Virus record (IMG/VR): IMGVR_UViG_3300047476_001428
Coordinates: 1-56,190 of that record
DNA: 56,190 nt
Direction: 5' to 3' (one strand)
From: a virus
Part shown: positions 8,901 to 17,755 of the stretch, one piece after another
Layout: every line of letters begins with the position of its first letter
Numbering within the stretch: the first letter of the stretch is position 1
Notes under the pieces: model-generated
Told to the model about the DNA's origin: nothing
The model's input: only the letters and a program-made list of their open reading frames with translations
The model's database searches: none
Position numbers and translations under genes: made by a program

Positions 8901-11900
8901 TGAATATTATCCAAATTCAATCCTTTAGAAATTCCTGATTGTATTTGACTATTGGTATACCCCGTAAATAAGTCTAAACCAGTTGCCATATAATAAACAT
9001 CATTTATGACTTTAGGATAGAAACCTATATTCATAGTTGATGATGTAATATTTGTACCACCAGGACTTGTGCTAACAACCGACTCTTGACCAACAACTTC
9101 AAATGTTTTTGATTGTTGATTTGTAAATGTATATTTTGTTTTTAAGTCTGATGTTGTTGGGTCATAAAGATTTGCAACATTAACATTTGTCCAAGTACTA
9201 TCTAATATATCAATGTTGTCTTCAATATATTTCTTATATCTGTACCAAATCGAACCGTACTTAAGAATCCAAGCATATGGTAATCTATGAACACCACCAA
9301 ATTTTGTTAGAGTTGCAAAAATATAATCCAAATCTTTTTCTAAAGATTTATCAGTCGCAGATGGTATATCTTTATATCTTTCCCTTAATGTTCCCAAAGG
9401 TAGTGAATTTAAGAACAAGTAAGCCGATTTAACATATGGATATAGGGTACCGTCAATTCTACTTAGATTGATAGATTCCAATAACGCATTTGTAAATATT
9501 GGTGTGTTAAGTAATGATGTGGTTTGTTCCGCAGTTACATTTCCTGAGTTATTAGCGTAAGACACTGGACCCTCAGTCACCAAATATTTTTCAGAAATAG
9601 TTCGACTATTATAAAATGCTGAAAAGTCGTTTGATGGTAATGGTTCTGTTAAATTTGAAAATAACCCATTAACAAATGGAACATTTTCTTTTTCATTGTA
9701 CGGCTTGTAATTACTAATGAATTTTTTATCAGTATTTAATACCAAACTTTTTGTTGTTTCATATCTATTACCATTTTTAGTGAAACCAGCCAAGTTTTGT
9801 GCCGACCAAATATCACTGGTAAATGGATATAAATCAGTAAAATCAGTTGTTGTCGATAATGAACTCTTGATGTATTGGTCAATATTAGTTAACGACTCAA
9901 CATTTTTAGATGTACTTGGTGATGTCGGTGTTAAATAATCAAAATCTAAAATACTATAATCTTGATTTGTAACCGTTTTCAAATATTCCGAAGTAAATTC
10001 ACCACGAATAAATTGTTGCCAACTAGGTCCTGTTCCATCATTTGAAATATTTCTTAATAACACTAAAATATCCGTAGGTGTTAATGTAAGACTTTTTAAT
10101 ATTCTTACAAGACTAGGACTGGTACTATTAAGAGCCGTTGTAATATTACTTGTTTCTAAATCAGAAATTGTTTTATAAACCGAAAGTTGTGACGAATTTG
10201 GTCTTGACAGTCTATCGTAATAAACAGACATTATTACTCTTTCATAAATTTCATATATAAACTTAACAATTTCATAGTTAGAGTATGGTAAATTTGTCAT
10301 TGGGAAATCAACAGCGTTTACCGATATTCTTGCAATTGTTTTTCCCTCGTTATTATCACCTGAAGCATTTGCAGTATCACTAGCCGATTGGCTTTTTATA
10401 ATACCTTTTAGATATTCTTCAACAAACTGAACCTCAGGCCATACTTCGAAATTATTTCCACGAGTTCTTGATATTTCTTTAGAATCACCAGGATATCTTA
10501 ATTCAAACTGTTCACCATCAGGTGAATTTGTTTCAACATAATATAATGGCCAAGGATAAACCGGAATGTTGGCTAAAGAATTAGTATTGGTTGTTTGTAC
10601 CAAATTTTTACTATCAGGCGTTACACTTGTTTTTGCACCATCAAATACCGCTCGTTTTCTTATTGGATTCAATCTTTGTGACCAAGCATCTCTATGAACG
10701 TCATCCATCATTAGATAAAACGCTTCAACAGACGCAAATATCATACCCATGATATTTCTCATTGTTGGTTTGAATCCTAAACCGTTTGGTCCCTCAATTT
10801 TCTTTTCTAAAAATTCACTAAGAGCCAAGACTAATTTTTCTTTTTGTTTTGATACTTCAGCGAATGTCTTATCAATTAAACTATTGAATGACGGTACACC
10901 GAAATAAGTACCATCAAATATAAAATTGTATGTTGGAACTAAAACATCGTTTTCGGTTTTTTGATATGTTGGTCTAAAAAATTGAGATTCTTGAGCAGCT
11001 AACAACGCAACTTCAGCATCGGTTCCAACTCTACTATTTCTAACTTGGAATGTTTGTTTCCAATCAATATCTTGAGGGCTTAACGCTTTTCTAAATGTAT
11101 CAGGTATTGCAACTTCTTTTACACTTGGTGCAACAAACAACGCATTAAGTGTAGATATTTGTGATTGGTATTTAACACCATCAACGGTAAAGTTACCATT
11201 TAATCCTAATGTTTTATTTTCATCTAAAATCTTTTTATATTCAACAATTAACTTTCTTAATTGATTATAAGCATTAACAGCCGACTGATTACTTTTATCA
11301 GTTCTAATATTGTTGTTATAAATCCAAGTTGTTATTGTTTCACCACTTGTTTTATTTGTATCTAAAATAAATGGTTTATTTTGGTCAATATATTTAACAA
11401 ACCAAGAGTTTGGGTCATTTGATGTTATATCATCACGTAATTTTGTTAGAGTTTCCGAATAAGTGTTAACATCACTTAATGGTGTAAACTCAGCCTGACC
11501 AAAACTTTTATTTAGATTAGACTCCAAAGTATATAACCTAATCCTTAATTCAGGTACTGATAATTCAGGTAAGTCTGTAGGTATTAAACCCTCAGCTTTA
11601 TACTTTTTGTAAACATTTTTTATTTTTTCCATTCCTTTGGAAGTCCTAACATTCGCTGTTAAACTTGTAGTATTTCCATTGGATGCCAATGCCGCATTTA
11701 CAGCACCTGTTTGAGCCGCAGTTGCACTGATTTTATAGTTTGTTGAATACATGTACGGTGTCGCAAACAATGCACCAACTTGTGTTTCGGCAAGTACTGT
11801 ATATTTGTAAGAATAAAATTTTAGACTAATTCTATAGTTTCCCGTGTTTCCTTCAAAGGCTGCCGAAAAATTTGTAAGAATTAATTGATATCTAATAGCT

Positions 11901-12499
11901 TTACCATAATAACCTTTAAGTGTTAAATAAAATGTTGGGTATGGTAAGTTAAAGAAACAGGCGTATTCAGAGTTTTCACCCTTCTCAAACAAAGCTCTAC
12001 CTTGAGTATCAATCAAAGTCATCTCAACCGTAGGTGTCATACTACGAGTATTTCTAACCCTAATGGATTCGATACCTAATAAACCAGTATCAGAACTGTT
12101 TATTGTATTTTGTTTAATGTAGAATTCGTTTGTTTTATTTTGTTGTTGGATATTATCTTTAGATGGTTGATTTGTTCCTCTACCACTAACAGAATTTAAT
12201 CCTGTTATTTCATCTAAATAATCATTTGTTAAGTTTGTTTTTCCACCAGGTCTTAAAAAATTAATCGATGCAATTGGTGTCGTTTGAACCGAATCTAATA
12301 AATTTGCACCAACAGCAAGTTTTGTTCTTGGTAACATTTTTGCTTCCAAGTTGGCATACATAACCAAATTTTCATGATGAATTTGTCTCTCTTGTACCGT
12401 TCCGTCAAGGTTTACCGTTTTATTCGGGTCAACCAACACAACGTTTTGATAGTCAAAGTCAACTAATATATTGTCATTTGTCTGAAAGTTATCTGCCAT
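5975..12499 (-). CDS. Giant baseplate hub-like protein with possible C-terminal hydrolase domain
   Basis: At 2174 residues this is the largest protein here and almost certainly a virion component. The N-terminal region (about 140-270) reads like a tail-hub domain: strands of the form IRVRNTRSMTPTVEMTLID, then a glycine/tyrosine-rich LTLKGYYGKAIRYQL and an FSAAFEGNTGNYRI strand. Near 1835-1905 a second hub-type signature appears: LGNVMIQPTMYFNL, then FRGPYMIQSVEHVIDSG with a closing FFTGTR, the pattern of gp27/gpD-type central hub proteins. The last 130 residues (about 2043-2174), with YAVFSNFENSVRFISDYYYN, faintly resemble glucosaminidase-type wall hydrolases; that part is uncertain. It overlaps the gp53-like gene by 11 bases. 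T4 gp27 and gp5 together are under 1000 residues, so this is greatly expanded. Confidence 0.72.
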   Translation of the reverse strand: MADNFQTNDNILVDFDYQNVVLVDPNKTVNLDGTVQERQIHHENLVMYANLEAKMLPRTKLAVGANLLDSVQTTPIASINFLRPGGKTNLTNDYLDEITGLNSVSGRGTNQPSKDNIQQQNKTNEFYIKQNTINSSDTGLLGIESIRVRNTRSMTPTVEMTLIDTQGRALFEKGENSEYACFFNLPYPTFYLTLKGYYGKAIRYQLILTNFSAAFEGNTGNYRISLKFYSYKYTVLAETQVGALFATPYMYSTNYKISATAAQTGAVNAALASNGNTTSLTANVRTSKGMEKIKNVYKKYKAEGLIPTDLPELSVPELRIRLYTLESNLNKSFGQAEFTPLSDVNTYSETLTKLRDDITSNDPNSWFVKYIDQNKPFILDTNKTSGETITTWIYNNNIRTDKSNQSAVNAYNQLRKLIVEYKKILDENKTLGLNGNFTVDGVKYQSQISTLNALFVAPSVKEVAIPDTFRKALSPQDIDWKQTFQVRNSRVGTDAEVALLAAQESQFFRPTYQKTENDVLVPTYNFIFDGTYFGVPSFNSLIDKTFAEVSKQKEKLVLALSEFLEKKIEGPNGLGFKPTMRNIMGMIFASVEAFYLMMDDVHRDAWSQRLNPIRKRAVFDGAKTSVTPDSKNLVQTTNTNSLANIPVYPWPLYYVETNSPDGEQFELRYPGDSKEISRTRGNNFEVWPEVQFVEEYLKGIIKSQSASDTANASGDNNEGKTIARISVNAVDFPMTNLPYSNYEIVKFIYEIYERVIMSVYYDRLSRPNSSQLSVYKTISDLETSNITTALNSTSPSLVRILKSLTLTPTDILVLLRNISNDGTGPSWQQFIRGEFTSEYLKTVTNQDYSILDFDYLTPTSPSTSKNVESLTNIDQYIKSSLSTTTDFTDLYPFTSDIWSAQNLAGFTKNGNRYETTKSLVLNTDKKFISNYKPYNEKENVPFVNGLFSNLTEPLPSNDFSAFYNSRTISEKYLVTEGPVSYANNSGNVTAEQTTSLLNTPIFTNALLESINLSRIDGTLYPYVKSAYLFLNSLPLGTLRERYKDIPSATDKSLEKDLDYIFATLTKFGGVHRLPYAWILKYGSIWYRYKKYIEDNIDILDSTWTNVNVANLYDPTTSDLKTKYTFTNQQSKTFEVVGQESVVSTSPGGTNITSSTMNIGFYPKVINDVYYMATGLDLFTGYTNSQIQSGISKGLNLDNIQKSQISLPLGFDKTNPNRVLNINTWYATFNFGNNSVQIKDRFKNNTTMVIPSFGSLVNQVKDECFTTQATGTTITQEVFNNKAIQNGSVRTFWTAPNYGYFELQSIKKPDYNEYLKQIYNDKTNQDAFKLGQRYSKIEDIFGTFKKDILDSFETEFLNFSKSYLDLTHDDVANTSDSNKNFQALMTNLLFIPEVDNKINANDYVSRCSTEQMKNIGNTINGFLNYYKTFRYGNPSNFNRKLYGTFTTLPLPPSKVIDGYTYNPYVPNTLPTQGGTTTYLQSYTNNTSAWKAMYTYVGFGTQSGMTYTDNGSYFTDFFPTMNIEFTQQNVVNFAPLIKIFGTQKLKNESSATIYTKTNFIDGLNEYLTEKNNNTNEILGQLFFSLQKTLPDVTETVEKPILSAVDGTQPKLEFYESFKTFNDKWIAGTEYTDKTLFSDVLFLDRANRDIGDKILVDVFKLINFFSGTTSMDTRVIDFVSKIIADNQFQMMPLPAYINFWGVGEVKQGVTPNAESSESLANSLFGTFLDVDYRSSQPKLVCYYAGKPSEHLDMRDNADYRWRTDAFDLTRSSDNPIVSKLQGKTDWATSNKVVAFNVDFGTRNQGIFYSIQLDQNPAAATTEGNKVMTDMAMGASGRKVNTQSVSLYNLYKNRSYECRVESLGNVMIQPTMYFNLRHVPMFRGPYMIQSVEHVIDSGSFKTFFTGTRMPVYSLPLISKQIMSINQNLLNDLVQSIYRLKETATTTAQPAVNIITIGNGVQLNAKYTASPSIYCLKDIQDANTAYQKFNGIENVVTNVSIADISKTIKSIVPNNVARLMTFFTMYVNGHDDKTIYSFNHDLGGTPLGGIPFPQISYAGRNTYLTNQYACKSNFGQTTPYAVFSNFENSVRFISDYYYNKSKPSSSLIYADGRKWDNLDRDTITKYMVALWINNWPTKRFQTPEERDNWIKSNDSTFTDIIKAADEALHICEVYKLFTL

Positions 12500-12809
12500 A
12501 ATAATAGAAATAGTTGTCTAAACCATTTTTGTAGTCTTGTAATGAAGATACAAGTGGATATGGTATAGTCAATACAGAGTTATTAGGGATGTTCCATTCT
12601 AAACCCCCAAATTGAGGGTTAGCTTGTAGTATCAACCAACCAAAAAATGGTGTTCCGTAATATTCCTGTGAAACTTTATCCAATCTACTAAAACCAGTTC
12701 TATAAACGTATCTTTGGTCAGATGTTTTTGAAGGTAGTGGCACAAATGGAACCACAGTTTGTTCACCGTTAATCAAAAATTGTTGGTATCGGTTGTAATA
12801 TGCGTCCAT
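12489..12809 (-). CDS. gp53-like baseplate wedge protein with LysM-like fold
   Basis: A 106-residue protein with a LysM-like signature: RLDKVSQEYYGTPFFGWLILQANP at about 42-65, then a proline/glycine turn and LTIPYPL. This arrangement (D-x-x-S-x-x-YYG, a Trp, an Asn-Pro and a late IP) is shared by T4 gp53 and other baseplate LysM-type proteins. It would sit in the baseplate wedge or hub interface. Its ATG overlaps the stop of the 1634-residue gene (TAATG), and its end overlaps the giant hub gene by 11 bases, showing tight translational coupling and supporting a shared structure. Confidence 0.72.
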   Translation of the reverse strand: MDAYYNRYQQFLINGEQTVVPFVPLPSKTSDQRYVYRTGFSRLDKVSQEYYGTPFFGWLILQANPQFGGLEWNIPNNSVLTIPYPLVSSLQDYKNGLDNYFYYYGR

Positions 12810-15800
12810 TATAAGAATTTACGTTTGAAGTTGTATGGGTTTTTATCACTATTATTATTCTTATTTGAATAGATATTTTGAAGTGTTTGTTTACTTGAAC
12901 TTGGTGGTACCAAATCTTCAGAAAATACTGTAACTCTTTTTTGTGTGGTACCAAAACTTGGTGTATATTTGATATACGATTTTGCAGTATCACTAGTATT
13001 ATAATCACTTAACAATTCTAACCCACCTTTATTTGCCAAATCCCATTGAACTCTTACCGATACGTTACTTGTATCATAAAAGAACTTAACCGCATTTGTT
13101 GTCGCTTGGTCTAAGTTGTTAACCAATGCGTTAATGAAACCTTCTTTCAAATCTTTTTGTAATAAAGCTCTACTCATTAATGTATACTCTCTTTGTCTAT
13201 ATTGAGTTAAAGATACATAGTCAAATTTATCTGAAGGTGATGTCCAAGTACCAGGTGTTTTAGGTACATAAGCTGTTGTAACATAAAGTTTTGAATTTGT
13301 TAAACCCGATAAAAATGAATTATTACTATTCCCAATAGAAATATAATCATTTCTCAAAGATGTTAAACTATCAATTGTTGTACCGTTAACATCTTCAGGT
13401 GTTCCACTTATTTTATAAAGAATTGCAATGTTTTTGTTATTTAATTTACCATCATAACTAAATGATGAACCTGAAGCAATAAAGTTCATTCTATCAACGT
13501 TAAACACATATTCTTGTTGTATTGTTGATAATGTATTAACAGGCGTTGTTAAACTATTTAAGAATGTTGTACGATATGTTTGAACATAATTTGTGTAGTT
13601 TTTCTTAAATAATCTTTTTTGAGCCGCAGTTATTATTGGATTAGTGAATTCATAACTACTGAATATTTCTAAATTTCCGTCATCAATATCTTTTAATAAC
13701 TGTCTAAATGTTTCGTCAACATATGTCTGTGTGTTTTGTGGCTTACCATACAATGAAACATCCAAATCAGTTGTTGAGTTGAATTTACCTGTATTATAAG
13801 CTTGGTTTTTATCACCATAATTTAACATTGACAAAATACCATAATTGTAATTTGTCAATACACTATCAAACATATTAAGTGTTGAGTTGTAATATTCTTG
13901 TGTTTGTGTAACAAGATTATTCATAAACGTACCATAGGTTAAAGTACCTGTTTGACCACTTGCAGTCGTTCCTGTTGACACGAATACACCAATAGTATTA
14001 CCACCACTATTACTAATGGTATTATCAACATTTGATACCCCCACTGTTGGGTTTTGGTTTATAATACCTTGAATAACTTGTTTGTCTAACTTACTTGTAT
14101 CTTCAGTAGCCTCAGCTCTTTCATCATACATTTCAGTATTGGCGTAGTAGTTAAATGATAAAGCATTTTGTAATGTATCGATTGGGTTTTTCAATCCCAT
14201 ACCACCAACTAAGTTGAAACTTAAATTAACTTCAACAATCATTGGTTGGAAACCAATACCTTCAGGATTCATATCCCATGTCTTATCATAAGCAAAGTTT
14301 ATACCTGTTGGTATTATTTTAGTGTTAAAGAAATCACCGACCCTCAATACTAATACTGGGGGTGCTCCAAATGATGTGTTTAACGCATCATTGTAAAGTT
14401 TCTCACCATTTGGTCCAATCGTAGGAATTGTTTCACCAGGTCTTGCACATTGTTGTAAGAACGTTAATCTTGAGTTCAAACCTTCAGGTGTCATAGAGTG
14501 AAACGCTGGTTGGAAGTACTTTAACTTTTCTTTAATTGAATCGTAAATAAATGGATTGTCGGCTTTAAGAACCTCAAAGTAATCACACTCATTCAACAAA
14601 TATCTTAATAACTTTTTAGACGCTCCTTTATATAAATCTTGTGTTGGTTGTACTTGTGGTGGTGTTGGTTTTTTTGGTTCCAACTTTTGTCCATTCTCCA
14701 AAGTAGTTTGTTGAGCAGCATCGTTATTTGGTTGTGGGTTTGGTTGTTCAGGTATTACCACAACCTCAGTCAAAATAACCGCTCTACAAGACATTGCATC
14801 TGTAGAGTAGGTTCTATCCTTACCCGTAGTATCTTTGGTACAATCAGCAGAACCCCAAGCCTTTTTATCAGATTGGATTGGTGTGATATTATTCAACTCC
14901 TCACCAACAGCATTTTGTGCTATTAATATTTTTGTTCCGACTAAATCACCTAAACTATTTGTTCCGTCAAATTTATATGTCTTCAAAAATTGTGTAACAG
15001 AATCAATTCTTCTTGCAGATAATTTAAGGTTATATTCCTTCTCAGCTGGCGGTGACGCACTACCTTGTAATCTTAATACAACTTGCGATGCTTGTTTTTG
15101 TGCAAATAAATTATATAACTCTCCAACAAGTTTTTGTAAACTTGTGTAGTTATCCTCTACAACACTTGTAAAGAATTTTTGAGTTTGTCCTGAAGTTGCT
15201 GGATTGTCAGCAATATATTTTTGTTTGTTTGCAACTGATGTGTAAGCTGCATATGCGGTTTGGAAATCAGTTGATGTTGTTAATTGTGGGTTAGTACCAG
15301 GAACATTATTATCGAAATAAAAACCTAAGTTAATAAACTCATCAAATGTTTTTTGTGGTGTAGCATCAGTTTGATTACCACCGGTTGTTGGACCTGTTCC
15401 ACCAACTGGTTGTATATTATCAACCGCTTCTTTGAATTGTTCTTGAGTAACTTGTGGGTTATTAATAACTTCTTGCCAAGCCTGTAATTCAGTCAATGGA
15501 ACCGTGTTGTAAATTTGAGCTAAGTCGTATAAGTCATATTTTTTACATCCGGCAAAGAATGAATTAATAATTGAATCAGCCTTTTGTCTGTCACCTTCGT
15601 TAGCCAAAACTCTATTAACAATCAAATCCATAATAGAAGGATGGTCAACAATCATCTTCCACTTTAATGTTCCACTTCTTGATGTGTTTCTATAAGTGTA
15701 AATTGGTTCAGGTCTTCCTAAAAATACGTTCTCGTTAAATTGTGGTCTTGTATCCTCAGTGATTGCGATATCATATGGGGGGAACCACATAATTCTACCA

Positions 15801-17713
15801 CCATTTGGACCTTGTTCACACGCTGGTAAATCACTTACACGGTAACCGGCTCTATGTCCTGTTCTCCACGCTAAGTTCTCAATAGAGAATAAATATTTTT
15901 TAACCTTACCTTGAGTTATTCCATTTATACTTCCTGTCGTAACCACACTATCACCACCTTTTTCAGGAGCGATGTTTAAGTTATATGTAGAATCTAAAAC
16001 TGAATAACTAAATTTACGAATATTACCTTCTTTCTTTTGTAAATCATTAAATGAATAGTATGGTGTGTCTTTGGTAAACACACGACAATATTCAATACCT
16101 ACATTGGCTTGTCCATCACTATACTTAATAACTTGTGAACCTTTCGTAATTTCTTTGTATCCATCAAAGAATACTTTAGATGTTTGGTCAATAGCATTTC
16201 CAACGTGTCCAAAACGAGCTCCTGAAGTTGGTTGGGAATCAATTAATCGTTGGGTATTATCTAAAATAGAACCTGGTTTGAATTCGTAATTTACCGACTC
16301 CGTTGATATAACTTGGTCGGAAATTGATTGCCAATCAGGACTTTCAGTACCGTAATCTCCACCCGGCCTTTGTCTTCTACCAGCATTTGGAGCCCATTTA
16401 CCACTTACCCATGTAAATCCACCTGTAATATTACCATCATCTTCAAACGCTCTACCCGCTAAACCAAATTTGAAGTTTTTGTCAACACCTTCATACTCTT
16501 TACCTAAAATATCAGGACCATAAACAGGTGCGTTTACTTGAGCGCCGTATTGGTCGATAGGTACTTGACCCGCTGGTGATGTTAAGTACTCAGGTTCTCT
16601 TGAAGGACTACCAACATAGTAATTACCTTGACTCATATCTTGAGAGAAGGCCGCGGTGATTGCATTTCCAATAGAAGAAATAATACCCCCACCACCTGTA
16701 TTGTATTTAGGTCTATATTTGTTGGTATCTAAATTGTTAGTAAGTTGTTCTCTTTGACCTGAACCAGTATAATCTAAAAATAATTGTGAAGGTGATGTTG
16801 GTCTTGAACCAAATAACCCAAATAAACCACCACGTTTACCATTACCTGCCGCAGCAGTTGCTGATTGTGATGAATTATAATCTCTATATTGATAATAACT
16901 TCCCGGTATTGGTGAAAATGGTAATGTAAAACCGGCAATTCTTTCAACAATATCTTGTCCTTGTGATAATATGTTTCCACCACCTGAGGTAATTTTATAG
17001 TCACGAGCGATTAATGGACGTTTACCCGCAATAATCATTGCAAGTTGTACAGGGTCTTGTAGACCATTAAGAATATTAACTCTTCCTAATGTTTGAGATA
17101 AAACACTTTGGTTAACTCTTTCTTGAAAAGAATATTTTCCACGTTCAACACCAATTTGAGCAAGTTTTGAATCCGCAGAAACTGGTCCGTTATCACCTGT
17201 TGGGTCTGCTTGTAATAAAACAGAGTATGGTGAATAAGATGAAGGTCTGAAACTTGGTGGGTCCCAATAAGACGCATTCTTTTGAACATTGATAACATCA
17301 CCGATATCATAATATCTGAATACTTTATCGTTTGGACTATAGGCATTTTTTACATAAACTTTCTGTTGGAATGAAACAGAATAGTCTTGTAAAGCATTTG
17401 TATATGGTGGAAAAGCACCATATGGTCCTTGATTTGAAGTAACTTGTTGGGTATTGATTAAACCATTAATGTTTTTATTATACCCACCATTTGGACCAAA
17501 AATATTGTTGGTATACAATATATCAGCAAATGGGTCGTTATCAATTAACGCATCAGGTGAATCAATAACAGCGTAATCATTTTGAACTAAATCACCAGGC
17601 GCTGGTGAAGAAGTTGGGGTATACACGCCAGGTTTTGTATAAGGTGTTAAATTCCTTACTAAAAGTTTGTTTCTTAAAAGTTGTGTAGCACTAAAACTTA
17701 ACGGACTTGGCAT
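12809..17713 (-). CDS. Large baseplate/tail-tube-initiator-like protein with OmpA-like domain
   Basis: A 1634-residue structural protein. The N-terminal 400 residues are Gly/Pro/Tyr/Asn-rich. A middle region (about 610-720) contains MWFPPYDIAI, an FLGRPEPIYTYRNTSRSGTL block and IVDHPSIMD, a combination seen in phage baseplate proteins near the tape measure. An OmpA-like peptidoglycan-binding domain follows at about 855-985 (LRLQGSASPP, then LSARRIDSVTQFL). A later block (about 1120-1200) has MNPEGIGFQPM and IDTLQNALSFNYYAN. It lies between tape measure and gp53-like genes, the place of the T4 gp48/gp54 tube-initiation genes. The OmpA domain suggests contact with peptidoglycan during injection. 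A TATTTAT element lies 17 bases before the ATG. Confidence 0.7.
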   Translation of the reverse strand: MPSPLSFSATQLLRNKLLVRNLTPYTKPGVYTPTSSPAPGDLVQNDYAVIDSPDALIDNDPFADILYTNNIFGPNGGYNKNINGLINTQQVTSNQGPYGAFPPYTNALQDYSVSFQQKVYVKNAYSPNDKVFRYYDIGDVINVQKNASYWDPPSFRPSSYSPYSVLLQADPTGDNGPVSADSKLAQIGVERGKYSFQERVNQSVLSQTLGRVNILNGLQDPVQLAMIIAGKRPLIARDYKITSGGGNILSQGQDIVERIAGFTLPFSPIPGSYYQYRDYNSSQSATAAAGNGKRGGLFGLFGSRPTSPSQLFLDYTGSGQREQLTNNLDTNKYRPKYNTGGGGIISSIGNAITAAFSQDMSQGNYYVGSPSREPEYLTSPAGQVPIDQYGAQVNAPVYGPDILGKEYEGVDKNFKFGLAGRAFEDDGNITGGFTWVSGKWAPNAGRRQRPGGDYGTESPDWQSISDQVISTESVNYEFKPGSILDNTQRLIDSQPTSGARFGHVGNAIDQTSKVFFDGYKEITKGSQVIKYSDGQANVGIEYCRVFTKDTPYYSFNDLQKKEGNIRKFSYSVLDSTYNLNIAPEKGGDSVVTTGSINGITQGKVKKYLFSIENLAWRTGHRAGYRVSDLPACEQGPNGGRIMWFPPYDIAITEDTRPQFNENVFLGRPEPIYTYRNTSRSGTLKWKMIVDHPSIMDLIVNRVLANEGDRQKADSIINSFFAGCKKYDLYDLAQIYNTVPLTELQAWQEVINNPQVTQEQFKEAVDNIQPVGGTGPTTGGNQTDATPQKTFDEFINLGFYFDNNVPGTNPQLTTSTDFQTAYAAYTSVANKQKYIADNPATSGQTQKFFTSVVEDNYTSLQKLVGELYNLFAQKQASQVVLRLQGSASPPAEKEYNLKLSARRIDSVTQFLKTYKFDGTNSLGDLVGTKILIAQNAVGEELNNITPIQSDKKAWGSADCTKDTTGKDRTYSTDAMSCRAVILTEVVVIPEQPNPQPNNDAAQQTTLENGQKLEPKKPTPPQVQPTQDLYKGASKKLLRYLLNECDYFEVLKADNPFIYDSIKEKLKYFQPAFHSMTPEGLNSRLTFLQQCARPGETIPTIGPNGEKLYNDALNTSFGAPPVLVLRVGDFFNTKIIPTGINFAYDKTWDMNPEGIGFQPMIVEVNLSFNLVGGMGLKNPIDTLQNALSFNYYANTEMYDERAEATEDTSKLDKQVIQGIINQNPTVGVSNVDNTISNSGGNTIGVFVSTGTTASGQTGTLTYGTFMNNLVTQTQEYYNSTLNMFDSVLTNYNYGILSMLNYGDKNQAYNTGKFNSTTDLDVSLYGKPQNTQTYVDETFRQLLKDIDDGNLEIFSSYEFTNPIITAAQKRLFKKNYTNYVQTYRTTFLNSLTTPVNTLSTIQQEYVFNVDRMNFIASGSSFSYDGKLNNKNIAILYKISGTPEDVNGTTIDSLTSLRNDYISIGNSNNSFLSGLTNSKLYVTTAYVPKTPGTWTSPSDKFDYVSLTQYRQREYTLMSRALLQKDLKEGFINALVNNLDQATTNAVKFFYDTSNVSVRVQWDLANKGGLELLSDYNTSDTAKSYIKYTPSFGTTQKRVTVFSEDLVPPSSSKQTLQNIYSNKNNNSDKNPYNFKRKFL

Positions 17714-17730
17714 GTTATTTTGTTTCCTCT

Positions 17731-17737
17731 ATAAATA
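17731..17737 (-). promoter_or_regulatory. TATTTAT element before the 1634-residue baseplate gene
   Basis: Minus-strand CTATTTATAGAGGAAAC, 17 bases from the ATG. The GAGG immediately downstream is one of the few Shine-Dalgarno-like strings in the window, though it is rather far from the start. Confidence 0.42.
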
Positions 17738-17755
17738 GAAGTTAGTTTATTTTTT

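Noticed and set aside
14639-15149. Overlapping plus-strand frames opposite the OmpA-like region
   Set aside because: Frame length follows from codon bias of the true gene on the other strand; no recognisable domain.
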